Shown here in pieces: positions 10,777-20,702 of a DNA stretch of 64,000 nucleotides. Made by a program: the position numbers and the translations under genes. Source of the DNA: Streptomyces albipurpureus (GTDB taxonomy: Bacteria; Actinomycetota; Actinomycetes; Streptomycetales; Streptomycetaceae); contig NZ_JAMQAW010000052.1 of assembly GCF_023701525.1 (NCBI RefSeq), positions 1-64,000 of the forward strand, read 5' to 3'. The stretch's first letter is position 1. Each line of letters opens with the position of its first letter. The notes under the pieces were generated by a model. It was not told where the DNA came from. It saw only the letters and a program-made list of their open reading frames with translations, and made no database searches.

Positions 10777-12258
10777 CTAGCTGGTCAGGGAGCGTGCGGC
10801 GGCGTACACGTCGAGGACCGCGAGGCAGAGCGGGACGAGTGAGAGCAGTACGAGGCCCTCGGTGAGGTCGAGCAGTCTGCCCCAGAAGGGTGACAGGCCC
10901 TTCTTCGGGATGACGAGGCCGATGGCGGTGATCAGTGCGGCGCCGGTGGCGACGGCCGCGGTGAGCCAGACCGTACGGATGTCGAGTCCGCCGCGGTCCC
11001 CGTACATCACGAGGTCCTTGACCAGGTCGAGCGGCGGGTTGAGGGAGAGGCCGATGACCAGGAGTGCGATGGCGGTGATGCCGGCGACCAGGGCGCAGGC
11101 GACCTGGGAGGTGTAGCGGAAGAGCCGGGCGCGCAGCAGCATCGCCAGGCCGGCGGCGAGGGCGAGCAGCTGGCCCCAGAAGCTGCTGGAGAAGCCGAGG
11201 ACGGCGGCGCAGCCGACCACGACCGCCGCGCAGCCGCCGACGAGGCCGAGGAGCATTTCATGGCCGCGGCGGGCCTGGAGGGCGATGCGTTCGCCGTCGA
11301 CCGGTTCGGGCGTGGCGCCGGGGTCGGCGGGGTCCGAGAGGTCGGCGTTGAAGTCGTCCTCGGCGGCGCTGCGGGGTGACGCGTAGCCGATGGGGAGCCG
11401 GGCGAAGCGGGCGGAGAGTCCGGGCAGGAAGGCGACGAGCCCTATGGCGACGGGGACGACGACCGCCGCGGTCTCGGTGGCGGTGGCCTCGGTGAGGATG
11501 CCGATGAAGGTGGCGAGGGTGCCGGTGGCGCTCAGGAAGGTGGCGGCGACGAAGGGCGCGTCACCGCTGGGGGTGAGCGCGACGAGGGCGACCGAGGCGA
11601 CCAGGACGGTGACGCAGCCGAGGAGGAACTGGAGTCGTCCTGGTCCGTCGCCGCTGTCGGGGGCGATGATGCCGGAGCCGGCGATCAGGAGCAGGGGCAG
11701 CGCGCCGAGTCCGAGGGCGACGGCGCTGGCGCGGTCGGCGTAGACCCGGGCGCGGACGCCGGCGAAGGCGGTGAGGATGACTCCGGCCGCGCCCGCGATG
11801 ATCCCCGGCAGGCTGTTCATGTCGTGGTGGACCGGGTCGGCGAACCAGAGGATGAAGCCCATCAGCACCAGCAGCACCACTCCGCCGAGCTGGCCCGCGA
11901 TGCGCAGGAGTTCATCGCTCCACAGGTGGCGGTCGCGGCGGACGGCCGACGCCACGGCGTCTGACACATCGTCATAGACGGCCGGTGGGAGGGATTCGGC
12001 GAACGGGCGCAGACTGAGGACTTCGCCGTCCAGGATCTGCTGGGCGGCCAGGGTGCGCGCGCCGTCGAGTACGGTGCCGTCGCGGCGGACGAGGTGGAAT
12101 CCGGTGGGAGTGCCGGCCGCCTGGGTCTGGCCGGTGAGCCGCAGGATCTCCGGGTAGACGTCGGCTACGGCGATGTCCTCGGGAAGAGCGACATCGATCC
12201 GGCTGTCCGGCGCGACGACGGTGACACGGCAGAAGCCGGTCGCTGTGGTCGTACTCAC
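10777..12258 (-). CDS. eccD: Type VII secretion membrane channel protein EccD
   Basis: EccD is the multi-spanning subunit of the ESX/type VII membrane complex. The first 90 residues (FCRVTVVAPDSRIDVALP...) form the ubiquitin-like cytosolic domain. About eleven hydrophobic segments follow, interrupted by a charged cytosolic loop near the middle (SPRSAAEDDFNADLSDP). The GTG at 12258 has AGGGGG eight bases upstream and gives 493 residues; the open frame runs on to 12630 but without homologous character. It is divergent from eccC, with 191 bases between them that probably hold both promoters. Confidence 0.92.
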   Translation of the reverse strand: MSTTTATGFCRVTVVAPDSRIDVALPEDIAVADVYPEILRLTGQTQAAGTPTGFHLVRRDGTVLDGARTLAAQQILDGEVLSLRPFAESLPPAVYDDVSDAVASAVRRDRHLWSDELLRIAGQLGGVVLLVLMGFILWFADPVHHDMNSLPGIIAGAAGVILTAFAGVRARVYADRASAVALGLGALPLLLIAGSGIIAPDSGDGPGRLQFLLGCVTVLVASVALVALTPSGDAPFVAATFLSATGTLATFIGILTEATATETAAVVVPVAIGLVAFLPGLSARFARLPIGYASPRSAAEDDFNADLSDPADPGATPEPVDGERIALQARRGHEMLLGLVGGCAAVVVGCAAVLGFSSSFWGQLLALAAGLAMLLRARLFRYTSQVACALVAGITAIALLVIGLSLNPPLDLVKDLVMYGDRGGLDIRTVWLTAAVATGAALITAIGLVIPKKGLSPFWGRLLDLTEGLVLLSLVPLCLAVLDVYAAARSLTS

Positions 12259-12449
12259 TGTCTGGACCCCCTGATTCGCGGTTGCGCACACTGCGCGCGC
12301 CACCCTACCGGGACATCTTGGGCTGGTCTGCAAGTAGGATCGCCGTCGCGCGGAGGGGGCCCGCCGCTCACGGGGGCGTCGGTACGAAAGCTGCCCGCCT
12401 GCATTCAACTGCACCTGCTTTTCGTCCGTATTGAGGGATTGATGCTCCG

Positions 12450-15400
12450 GTGAGCCTGATCGTCGTGAAACGCCCGCCGAGGTCCCTGCCGCCTGAAGTG
12501 CCCACTGATCCATTGGCTCTTGAGCCGCCTCCGGAGCTGCCCAGGGGGCAGCAAGAGGGCATGTTGATGCAGATCCTGCCGGTGCTCGGCATGGGGTCGT
12601 CGGTGGTCTTCTTCTTCTCGCCGCAGGCACCTCCGTTCATGCGCATCATGGGTGTGCTGATGCTGGTGTCAACGCTGGCGATGGTCATCGCCCAGGTCGT
12701 GAGATTCCGCCGCGGTACGCAGGGGCAAATGGCCGATGTGCGGCGGGACTACCTCAAATACCTCGCGCAGACGCGGCGCACGATCCGCAAGACGGCCCGC
12801 AGGCAGCGGGACGCACAGCTGTATCTGAACCCCGAACCGGAGCAGCTCTGGTCGCTGGTGGCCGAGGGGTCGCGGGTGTGGGAGCGACGGGTCGGCGACC
12901 ATGATTTCGGTCAGATCCGCGTCGGTCTCGGCGCCCAGCAGTTGGCGACGCCGCTCATCGCACCGGACACGGCGCCCGTGGATGAGCTGGAGCCGTTGGC
13001 CGCGGGGGCGATGCAGCAGTTCCTGGCGGTGCACGGTTCGCTGGACGGGCTGCCGATGGCGGTCTCCCTGCGGGCCTTCTACCATCTGACGGTTTCCGGG
13101 GAGCCCGAGTCGGCGCAGTCGGCCGCGCGGGCGTTGGTGACCCAGTTGGTGACACTGCACTCCCCCGAGGACCTGATGGTCGCCGTGGTGGCGATGCCGG
13201 GTGCGGTGGAACGCTGGGACTGGACCAAGTGGCTGCCGCACACCCAGGTGCCGGGGCAGATCGACGGGGCGGGCACCAAGCGGCTGTTCGGCGATGACCT
13301 CGGCGAGTTGGAACAGCTGCTGTACAGCAGGTTGGAGGGCCGGCCCCGGTTCAGCCGGGAGAATCAGCCGGTGCTCGACCAGCCCCATGTCGTCGTGGTC
13401 CTCGACGGTGGGATGGTGCCTCCGGATTCCCTGTTCGCGGCGGCGGAGGGCTTGCAGGGAGTGACCATCATCGAGGTGGTCTCCGGTGATCTCGATGAGC
13501 CGCGGGGTGGTCTGTCGATCGTGGTGCGACCGGGCAGACTGCGCCTGGCGTCCGGCCACCGGGTGGCGTACGAGGGTGTCCCGGACGGGATCTCACTGCC
13601 GGCCGCGGAGGCGCTGGCGCGTCAGTTGGCACCGCTGCGGATCGGTGGCGGGGACGACGACGAGCCGCTGCTGGCCAATCTGGACTTCACCGATCTGCTG
13701 AACCTGGGGGACGCGGCGAGCGTCGATGTCGCCCGTACGTGGCGGCCCCGGTCCATGGCGGAGCGGCTGCGGGTGCCGATCGGAGTGGGTGAGGACGGCC
13801 AGCCGGTGATGCTGGACCTCAAGGAGGCGGCCCAGGAGGGCATGGGTCCGCACGGGCTCTGCGTCGGCGCCACCGGTTCCGGCAAGTCGGAGCTGCTGCG
13901 CACCCTGGTCCTCGGCCTCGCGGTCACCCATTCGTCGGAGACCTTGAACTTCGTACTCGCCGACTTCAAGGGTGGTGCGACCTTCGCGGGCATGTCGCAG
14001 ATGCCGCATGTGGCGGCCGTGATCACCAACCTGTCGGACGATCTGACGCTGGTGGACCGCATGGGAGACGCGATCCGCGGTGAGCTCCAGCGCCGGCAGG
14101 AACTGCTCCACCGCTCCGGCAACTACGCCAACATCCACGACTACGAGAAGGCACGCGCCGCGGGTGCTCCGCTGGAGCCGCTGGCCTCACTGGTGCTGGT
14201 GCTCGACGAGTTCTCCGAACTCCTCACCGCCAAGCCCGACTTCATCGACATGTTCATCCAGATCGGCCGGATCGGCCGTTCACTCGGGGTGCATCTGCTG
14301 CTGGCGTCCCAGCGGCTGGAAGAGGGCAAGCTCCGCGGCCTCGACACCTATCTGTCGTACCGCATCGGTCTGCGGACGTTCTCGGCGGCCGAGTCCCGGG
14401 CGGCGATCGGGGTGCCGGACGCCTACCATCTGCCGTCGGTGCCGGGGTCGGGCTATCTGAAGTTCGGTACGGAGGAGATGACCCGCTTCAAGGCGGCGTA
14501 TGTCTCCGGGACCTACCGCACCGGCGGCCCGGATCTCTCAGCGGGTCAGCTGCCCATCGAGCGAAGGCCCGCGCTCTTCACCGCGACCCCGGTCCCGGTG
14601 GTGTACGCGGCCCCGGACCCCACCGCCGGGGCGGCGGCGCGCGGCGGGGAGGACGAAGCGAACGCGGACACCGTGCTCGATGTCATCGTGCGCCGGCTGG
14701 AAGGGCAGGGGGTGCCCGCGCACCAGGTGTGGCTGCCGCCGCTGGAGCAGGCGCCCACACTGGACCAACTGCTGCCGGGGCTGGCGCCGACCGCGGACCG
14801 CGGGCTGACCGCGACCGAGTACACCCGACCGGGTGGTCTCACCGTTCCGCTGGGTCTGATCGACAAGCCCTTCGAGCAGCGGCGCGAGGTGCTGTACCGG
14901 GACTTCTCCGGAGCCGCCGGCCATATGATGATCGTCGGTGGCCCCCAGTCCGGGAAGTCCACCCTGATGCGGACGCTCGTCTCGTCCTTCGCGCTCACCC
15001 ACACCCCCCATGAAGTGCAGTTCTACTGCCTGGACTTCGGCGGTGGCGGTCTGTCGTCGCTGGCGGATCTCCCGCATGTGGGCGGGGTCGCCTCCCGGCT
15101 TGACCCGGAGCGGGTGCGGCGCGCGGTCGCCGAGGTGCTCGGCGTGCTCAACCGGCGCGAGGAGTTCTTCCGCGCCAACGGCATCGACTCGATCGGCACC
15201 TATCGCCGTCGGCGGGCCGCGGGTGATCTGCCCGGCGAGGCCTGGGGCGATGTCTTCCTGGTCATCGACGGCTGGGGCGGCTTCAAGAACGACTACGAGA
15301 TGTTGGAACCGGTCGTCGCCGATCTGACCTCGCGGGGTCTTGGCTACGGCATCCATGTGGTGATCACCGCCGCGCGCTATATGGAGGTGCGGGCGGCCCT

Positions 15401-16403
15401 GAAGGACCAGATGCTGGGGCGGTTGGAGCTACGGCTCGGCGATGTCATGGACTCCGAGTTCGACCGCAAGGTGGCGGCCAACGTTCCGACCGGAGTGCCC
15501 GGTCGTGGCCAGGTCCCGGAGAAGCTGCACTTCATGACCGCGCTGCCGCGGATCGACTCGGTCAGTTCGGCGACCGACCTCTCGGAAGGCTGCGCCGCCT
15601 TTGTCCAGTCGGTGAAGAGCCACTGGAGCGGGCCGCCGGCCCCGGTCATCCGGCTGCTCCCGCGCAGGCTCCCCGCCGAGCAGTTGCCCAAGGGCTTTGA
15701 GCAGCCGCAGCACGGCATCGCGATCGGTATCGACGAGACCAGTCTGGAGCCGGTGTTCGTCGACTTCGAGACCGATCCGTTCTTCCTGGTCTTCGGTGAG
15801 AGCGAGTCCGGTAAGACGGCGCTGCTGCGGCTGATCGCCAAGCAGATCACCGAGCGATACACCCCGGAGCAGGCCAGGATCGTGGTGGGCGACTACCGGC
15901 GCACCATGCTGGAGGCGGTCGCCCCGTCGCATCTCCTGGAGTACGCGCCGATGACGTCGGCCATGGAGATGCACATGGACGCCATCGGTACGGTGATGGG
16001 CAAGCGTGCGCCCAAGCCGGACATCACCCCGCAGCAGCTGCGGGACCGCAGTTGGTGGACGGGTCCCCAACTGTTCGTGATCATCGATGACTACGAACTG
16101 GTCGCCACCAACTCGGGCAATCCGCTGTCGGTGTTGGTGCAGCACCTGCCGTTCGCTCGCGATGTGGGCATTCGCTTCATCGTGGCCCGTAGTTCGGCGG
16201 GGGCGTCACGGGCGATGTACGAGACGTTCATGCAGCGGGTCAAGGAGCTGGGCGCCCAGGGCGTCATCCTCTCCGGGGACCCGGGTGAGGGCGACATCCT
16301 GGGCAGTGTGCGGGCTCGGCCCATGCCTCCGGGCCGGGGCACGTTCGTTTCGCGCAAGCGTGGCGCGCCGCTGATCCAGGTGGGCTGGCTGCCGGATCGC
16401 TGA
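12450..16403 (+). CDS. eccC: Type VII secretion ATPase EccC (EccCa-EccCb fusion)
   Basis: EccC is the FtsK/SpoIIIE-type motor that recognises substrates and powers ESX secretion. The 1317-residue chain has two membrane segments at about residues 45-85 and then three ATPase modules. Walker A motifs are GATGSGKSE (about 472), GGPQSGKST (about 829) and GESESGKTA (about 1115). The first module has a full Walker B (LVLVLDEF). The second and third have VFLVIDGW and LFVIIDDY, lacking the usual Glu in module two, which fits the regulatory role of these modules in the family. Fused EccCa and EccCb is normal for Streptomyces. The GTG start has only a distant GAGGG. Confidence 0.94.
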   Translation: MSLIVVKRPPRSLPPEVPTDPLALEPPPELPRGQQEGMLMQILPVLGMGSSVVFFFSPQAPPFMRIMGVLMLVSTLAMVIAQVVRFRRGTQGQMADVRRDYLKYLAQTRRTIRKTARRQRDAQLYLNPEPEQLWSLVAEGSRVWERRVGDHDFGQIRVGLGAQQLATPLIAPDTAPVDELEPLAAGAMQQFLAVHGSLDGLPMAVSLRAFYHLTVSGEPESAQSAARALVTQLVTLHSPEDLMVAVVAMPGAVERWDWTKWLPHTQVPGQIDGAGTKRLFGDDLGELEQLLYSRLEGRPRFSRENQPVLDQPHVVVVLDGGMVPPDSLFAAAEGLQGVTIIEVVSGDLDEPRGGLSIVVRPGRLRLASGHRVAYEGVPDGISLPAAEALARQLAPLRIGGGDDDEPLLANLDFTDLLNLGDAASVDVARTWRPRSMAERLRVPIGVGEDGQPVMLDLKEAAQEGMGPHGLCVGATGSGKSELLRTLVLGLAVTHSSETLNFVLADFKGGATFAGMSQMPHVAAVITNLSDDLTLVDRMGDAIRGELQRRQELLHRSGNYANIHDYEKARAAGAPLEPLASLVLVLDEFSELLTAKPDFIDMFIQIGRIGRSLGVHLLLASQRLEEGKLRGLDTYLSYRIGLRTFSAAESRAAIGVPDAYHLPSVPGSGYLKFGTEEMTRFKAAYVSGTYRTGGPDLSAGQLPIERRPALFTATPVPVVYAAPDPTAGAAARGGEDEANADTVLDVIVRRLEGQGVPAHQVWLPPLEQAPTLDQLLPGLAPTADRGLTATEYTRPGGLTVPLGLIDKPFEQRREVLYRDFSGAAGHMMIVGGPQSGKSTLMRTLVSSFALTHTPHEVQFYCLDFGGGGLSSLADLPHVGGVASRLDPERVRRAVAEVLGVLNRREEFFRANGIDSIGTYRRRRAAGDLPGEAWGDVFLVIDGWGGFKNDYEMLEPVVADLTSRGLGYGIHVVITAARYMEVRAALKDQMLGRLELRLGDVMDSEFDRKVAANVPTGVPGRGQVPEKLHFMTALPRIDSVSSATDLSEGCAAFVQSVKSHWSGPPAPVIRLLPRRLPAEQLPKGFEQPQHGIAIGIDETSLEPVFVDFETDPFFLVFGESESGKTALLRLIAKQITERYTPEQARIVVGDYRRTMLEAVAPSHLLEYAPMTSAMEMHMDAIGTVMGKRAPKPDITPQQLRDRSWWTGPQLFVIIDDYELVATNSGNPLSVLVQHLPFARDVGIRFIVARSSAGASRAMYETFMQRVKELGAQGVILSGDPGEGDILGSVRARPMPPGRGTFVSRKRGAPLIQVGWLPDR

Positions 16404-16505
16404 CGCCCATAGGGTGTCCAGGGCCGTCCGAAGGGGCGGCCCAGCAGGTGGCCCTGCGCAGGTGCGGGCCGCCTTGTCTGACCGAACCGTGGGAGGGACA
16501 GCGCG

Positions 16506-16751
16506 ATGGCTGACGCAGCCGACAAGGAACGCGAGAAGGACGAGCTGTACGCCCTGGACATCTCCGGTGTGGAGTGGCTGAGCGCCCCCGGCACCAGCGA
16601 GGACGAAGAGCGGGTGGAGATCGCCCATCTTCCCGATGGGGCCGTCGCGATGCGCTCGTCGCTCGACCCGGACACCGTGCTGCGGTACACCGAAGCCGAG
16701 TGGCGGGCCTTTGTCCTCGGGGCGCGTGATGGGGAGTTCGACCTGAAGTAG
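16506..16751 (+). CDS. DUF397 domain protein
   Basis: This 81-residue acidic protein has the DUF397 pattern: GVEWLSAPG near residue 20, VEIAHLPDGAVAMRSSLDPDTVLRYT in the middle and EWRAFVLGARDGEFD at the end. DUF397 proteins are very common in Streptomyces. Elsewhere they pair with XRE-type regulators in WhiJ/AbaA-like loci; here no regulator is adjacent. It sits 102 bases after eccC on the same strand and probably shares its transcript. GGAGGGA lies eight bases before the ATG. Confidence 0.85.
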   Translation: MADAADKEREKDELYALDISGVEWLSAPGTSEDEERVEIAHLPDGAVAMRSSLDPDTVLRYTEAEWRAFVLGARDGEFDLK

Positions 16752-16771
16752 GGACCTGACGAAGGAGACGC

Positions 16772-16814
16772 CAGAAGGGGGGTTGCCCGGCATCGCCGGG
16801 CAACCCCCCTTCTG
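16772..16814. terminator. Perfect 20-bp bidirectional terminator hairpin
   Basis: Arms 16772-16791 and 16795-16814 are perfectly complementary with the loop ATC. It sits exactly between the converging DUF397 gene (stop 16751) and the WXG100 gene (stop 16830), so it can end both ESX transcripts. Confidence 0.85.
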
Positions 16815-16829
16815 CTGGGCAGGGTTGGT

Positions 16830-17123
16830 TCACTGCATCATGCGGAACCGGGCCGCGTTGCCCTTGTCGGTGTCCTGGTAGCCGACGACGGCCTGGTCCA
16901 GGAGGCGCGCGATGGTGGCGAGCTCCTGGTTGAGGCCGTCCATGTTGGTGGCGATGTTGCCCTGGACGGTGATGTAGGCCTCGCGGGCCTCACCCTGCCA
17001 GTTCCCCGCGACCTGCTTGACCTGGCCCAGCAGGTCCTGGAGCTGCTGGTTGAGGTAGGAGGAGGTGGCGCGCACATCGCTGGCCGCCGTGGTTACCGTG
17101 TCGTAATTGACAGCAGTCGTCAT
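16830..17123 (-). CDS. WXG100 protein (EsxA/EsxB family), 97 aa
   Basis: This is a small secreted substrate of the ESX system. Two amphipathic helices flank the WxG turn, seen as NWQGEA at about residues 41-46, and there is no signal peptide. AGGAG lies six bases before the ATG. It is the second gene of a WXG100 pair, 45 bases after the first, and the two products should form a heterodimer. By position I would equate it with EsxA (nearer eccC) of S. coelicolor, where the pair is reported to act in sporulation, but I cannot confirm which name applies. Confidence 0.9.
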   Translation of the reverse strand: MTTAVNYDTVTTAASDVRATSSYLNQQLQDLLGQVKQVAGNWQGEAREAYITVQGNIATNMDGLNQELATIARLLDQAVVGYQDTDKGNAARFRMMQ

Positions 17124-17168
17124 GGTTTGCTCCTAGTGGCGATGGTGGTGCAAGGGGTGCGCGGATGC

Positions 17169-17504
17169 TCAGACGTTGAGGATGGCGCTGCCCTGTCCGG
17201 GCTCCATCTTGCGGAAGGCCTGGATGCGCTCGGTCTCCTGGGCGTCGAAGCCGTCGGCGCTCATCTTCACGAGCTGCTGGAGGTTGTCCAGGTCGCGCTG
17301 CACATCGCGCAGTCGACGGTTGAGCTCGGCCTGCACCCGGTCGTACTCCTGCTGGGCCGCGCCCTTCCAGCCCGCCTGAATGCGGTCCACAACGCCGTTG
17401 AGCGAGGTGATCCGGCTGTTCAGTTCCTGCTGAAACTTGTCGATCTTGCCGGATAGACCGACAAGTTCGCCACTAGTGACATCAAGGTCCCTGTTGCCCG
17501 ACAT
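17169..17504 (-). CDS. WXG100 protein (EsxA/EsxB family), 111 aa
   Basis: This is the larger partner of the WXG100 pair. The WxG turn appears as GWKGAA at about residues 45-50, between helices with long runs of charged and Gln/Asn residues. It has a tail beyond the second helix (ETERIQAFRKMEPGQG); tails of this kind carry the export signal in WXG100 partners, though a strict YxxxD/E motif is not seen. It lies 145 bases downstream of mycP on the same strand, so a separate promoter is possible. By position it may correspond to EsxB of S. coelicolor. Confidence 0.9.
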   Translation of the reverse strand: MSGNRDLDVTSGELVGLSGKIDKFQQELNSRITSLNGVVDRIQAGWKGAAQQEYDRVQAELNRRLRDVQRDLDNLQQLVKMSADGFDAQETERIQAFRKMEPGQGSAILNV

Positions 17505-17649
17505 CGTGCCCCTTCTTCCTTCGACGGTGACGTAGACGGAAGCCGTATGGATGCCGCCCCCGTTGCGGACGGGTTTCCACCCAGTCCTACTGTCACTCTA
17601 TCGACTCGATACAGCTGTTCCAACTGCAAAGTAACAAGGCGTACTTGTC

Positions 17650-18933
17650 CTACCGGGCGCTCCTGCGCCGGGTGTCGCGGACGACCGTCGCCGTCCCGGC
17701 GACCACGGCTACCAGGACGACGCCTATTCCCAGTGCGTAGGTTGCGTACCGTTCGTCGCGCTCCTGCGGAGTCTCGTGGAGCGTCAGTTCGGCGGGCTCC
17801 GGCGCGGGGGCCCTGGCAGGTCCGGGGTCGGGGGTCGCCTGCTGCGGCGGCCCGCTTTCGCCGTTGAGCGCACGTACCGGATCGATGACGCCCCACCCGA
17901 CGAAGTCGTCGCGACCGTTGATGCCGCGCTCGGCGGTCTGCTCGATCTGGGCGACGATCTCATGCGGCTTCCACTTCGGGTACTTCGCCTTCAGCAGTGC
18001 CGCGACCCCGGCGACATAGGGCGCCGAGAAGCTCGTACCGTTGTCGACGCACTGGCCGTTGCCGGGGACGGTGGAGACCACGTCCACACCGGGGGCGGCG
18101 ATCCCGACGAAGTCACCCGCCTGGGAGAAGGCCGCCCGCTCGTTGTTGCGGTCGGACGAGGCGACGGCGAGGACACCGGGGAAGGCAGCGGGGTAGGTGT
18201 TCTTCGTCTTGCCGTCCATGCCGTCGTTGCCCGCCGACGCCACGACGACGATGTCCTTCTCCAGCGCCCGGCGCACCGCGAGTCCCAATGCCGAGTCAGG
18301 GGCGAGCGCCTTGGTCGTGTCCTGCGAGATGTTGATGACATCGGCCTCCTCGGCGATCGCGTGGTCGATCGCCGTGGCCATGGTCTTGTCGCTACCGCTG
18401 TTCTTCTCGTCGTTCTGGCGGATCGGAATGATCGTGGCCTCGGGCGCCAGTCCCACGAAGCCGGTGCCCTTGCGGGGGCGGGCGGCGATGATCCCGGCGA
18501 CCTTGGTGCCATGGCCGATCTCGTCGACCGTGCCATTGGTCTTCCCCGCGTTACCGCTCGGGTCCTCCTTGTCGGGGGGCAGCAGGTCCTTACCGGCGGA
18601 TACGTCGACGGCGGAGCTCAGCTGGGGATTCTTGTTGTCAACGCCGGTGTCGATCACCGCGACCCGGACCCCCTTGCCCTTGGTGTCCTGCCAGAGCTCG
18701 TCCAGCAGGACCCGCTGGAGCGGCCAGGGGATGCCCGGGATCTGCTCCTTCATGGGGATGGTGCACTCACCGCTGCCGTTCAGGGTGAGATCCCTGCCGT
18801 GCTGGCGGTCGGAGGTGCCGCCCGTCCCTGGCCCCGTGGCATCCACGGCGTACGCGAACGAGGGCGCGGCGGCCAACCCCGTCAGAGCGGTCGCGGCGGT
18901 GAGCAGAGCGGCTTTCCTGGACAGTCGCGGCAT
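17650..18933 (-). CDS. mycP: Mycosin: ESX-associated subtilisin-like protease
   Basis: This 427-residue membrane-anchored S8 serine protease begins with a signal peptide (MPRLSRKAALLTAATALTGL...). The catalytic triad is seen in VAVIDTGVD (Asp), GHGTKVAGI (His) and GTSFSAPYVAG (Ser). A Pro-rich linker and a C-terminal membrane helix (YALGIGVVLVAVVAG...) place the protease domain outside. In mycobacteria MycP cleaves ESX substrates and stabilises the membrane complex. The ATG at 18933 lies 13 bases after the eccB stop with AGGGGGTGG upstream, so the two are co-transcribed. The frame is open upstream, but that part lies inside eccB. Confidence 0.93.
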   Translation of the reverse strand: MPRLSRKAALLTAATALTGLAAAPSFAYAVDATGPGTGGTSDRQHGRDLTLNGSGECTIPMKEQIPGIPWPLQRVLLDELWQDTKGKGVRVAVIDTGVDNKNPQLSSAVDVSAGKDLLPPDKEDPSGNAGKTNGTVDEIGHGTKVAGIIAARPRKGTGFVGLAPEATIIPIRQNDEKNSGSDKTMATAIDHAIAEEADVINISQDTTKALAPDSALGLAVRRALEKDIVVVASAGNDGMDGKTKNTYPAAFPGVLAVASSDRNNERAAFSQAGDFVGIAAPGVDVVSTVPGNGQCVDNGTSFSAPYVAGVAALLKAKYPKWKPHEIVAQIEQTAERGINGRDDFVGWGVIDPVRALNGESGPPQQATPDPGPARAPAPEPAELTLHETPQERDERYATYALGIGVVLVAVVAGTATVVRDTRRRSAR

Positions 18934-18946
18934 GGGTGGCCACCCC

Positions 18947-20485
18947 CTACGAACCCTGCGGCTGACGCGCGCTGTTGGTGTCGAGCCGGGGGCCCTTGGA
19001 CAGGAACTCCGACCACACGATCGGTACCAGGGCGGGAGTGACCTTGCCGTAGCCCAGGCGGTTCTGCGCCTCGCTCGGCTCAGGGCGGCCGTCCGACTGC
19101 CCCTGCTGATCACCGGTGCCGATCTCCGAGCGGTCGCTGTCGCTGTCGCCGTTGGCCTGCACCGCGTACCGCAGTCCGGTGTCGGTCACCAGGAAGAGCG
19201 AGCCGTCGGGCTGGGCCTGCTCGCCCTGGATCTGGGTGTAGAGCAGACCGGTGCCGGGGGTCACATAGGTGCTGGTGCCACCGGCGGTGATCTCCGCCGG
19301 ATAGCGGGAGCCGGCCCACATCGACAGCGTCGTACGCCCCTTGTCGTCAACCTTGCGCAGCACACTGCAGATCGTGTCGCGTTCGCCGCCCGCGGAGTTG
19401 ACCGGCTCGGCCTTGAGCAGCGGCCAGCGGTACTGGGCGCCGAAGTCCTCCGACTCCGGGGAGAGTGACGACGCGTCCACTCGGGTTGCCTCACCCTCCA
19501 TGTTGAGCGGGTCGGTCTGCGGTGAGTTGATCAGCAGCCAGGCGGTGAAGTCGGAGACCGGGCGCACCTCGCCCTTCAGAACGACGTAGTGCTGGGGGCC
19601 GGTTCCGGTGGCCGCACGCAGCACCATACCGATCCGGTCCTGCTCCTTGGTGAGACCACCGGAGACACCCGCGGGAGCGCCCACCTCACCGGGTACCCGG
19701 GGGAACTCGACCCGGCTGCCGTCATGGAGGGTGGCCAGCCAGTCGTCGGTGACGGATTGGGGCTGTTCCCGGTTGACCAGGGTTCGGGTCAACAAGTCGG
19801 CCGAACTGTCACCCGGTACCAGGTACTTGGTGCCGGAGGGGTCCACCAGGTACCGCTGCTCGCGCTGGCCCTGCACATAGAGGACCTGGCCGTCCCTGAG
19901 CTTCTGCGCGCCTTCGGTCAACCCGTGGTCCCGCTTGCCGAGGACGAAGGTCGCCTTCTGCACCGAGGTGCCCTTGCCCGCGCCGGGTTGCTCGCAGGCC
20001 GCCCACCGCTTGGCCCGTCCTGCCTCCTTCTCCGCGGGGAGCCGGTCGGGGGCGTACGGGATGCCGAGAATGGGTCCGCGCGGTGGCTTCCCCCGGTCAA
20101 GGACGTCATCGCTGACCGTGATTACCTTGAACCCCTGGGGGTTGAGCAGCAGTCGTGCCGACGCGAGATTGAGCACCGGATGGAGGAGGACCTTCTTGCT
20201 CTTGTCCTTGCCGGTCTCCAAGACCACATAGCGGGTGGTGGACTTCTTGCCCACGATCACCTTGGTGCCGGGGGCCGCCCAGTCCTTGGGCGCCTTGGGC
20301 TTGAACATGCCGAAGGCACCGAATCCCGCGAGAACCAGTGCACCGACGATCAGCCCGGGGACGATGGCCCGCATCGGACGTGGCGCGCCTTCCTCCGTAC
20401 CCGTGGCGGAAGGCTGGAGGAATGCCGCCACCGTGCGTTTCTTCGCAAAGGTGTACGCGTTGAGCTCATCCCGCCGTGATGCCAT
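18947..20485 (-). CDS. eccB: Type VII secretion protein EccB
   Basis: EccB is a single-pass core component of the ESX membrane complex. The 512-residue protein has the family N-terminus (MASRRDELNAYTFAKKR), one membrane helix at about residues 38-60 and a large extracytoplasmic domain of repeated beta-structure with two Cys (about 183 and 375) that could form a disulfide. The tail ends at the mycP gene. It is divergent from eccE with 217 bases between, which probably contains the promoters for both arms of the locus. Confidence 0.93.
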   Translation of the reverse strand: MASRRDELNAYTFAKKRTVAAFLQPSATGTEEGAPRPMRAIVPGLIVGALVLAGFGAFGMFKPKAPKDWAAPGTKVIVGKKSTTRYVVLETGKDKSKKVLLHPVLNLASARLLLNPQGFKVITVSDDVLDRGKPPRGPILGIPYAPDRLPAEKEAGRAKRWAACEQPGAGKGTSVQKATFVLGKRDHGLTEGAQKLRDGQVLYVQGQREQRYLVDPSGTKYLVPGDSSADLLTRTLVNREQPQSVTDDWLATLHDGSRVEFPRVPGEVGAPAGVSGGLTKEQDRIGMVLRAATGTGPQHYVVLKGEVRPVSDFTAWLLINSPQTDPLNMEGEATRVDASSLSPESEDFGAQYRWPLLKAEPVNSAGGERDTICSVLRKVDDKGRTTLSMWAGSRYPAEITAGGTSTYVTPGTGLLYTQIQGEQAQPDGSLFLVTDTGLRYAVQANGDSDSDRSEIGTGDQQGQSDGRPEPSEAQNRLGYGKVTPALVPIVWSEFLSKGPRLDTNSARQPQGS

Positions 20486-20702
20486 GAGTCCCCATTGATG
20501 AAGAAGGCGCTATTTCCCCGTGGAGGCCGTGTGGTGCGTTCGGCCTCGGGTCCTGGATACCGGACCAGCCCCCTACTATGCCTGTTATCCGATGGTCCGC
20601 GTGGGCCGGGTAGGGTGTTCCGGCCCCTGAAAGCCCTTATGGGAAAGGGTCATCAGGGGTGATCGGGACGGTTTGTGGATTGATGAACTGGGGGACGGAT
20701 TA

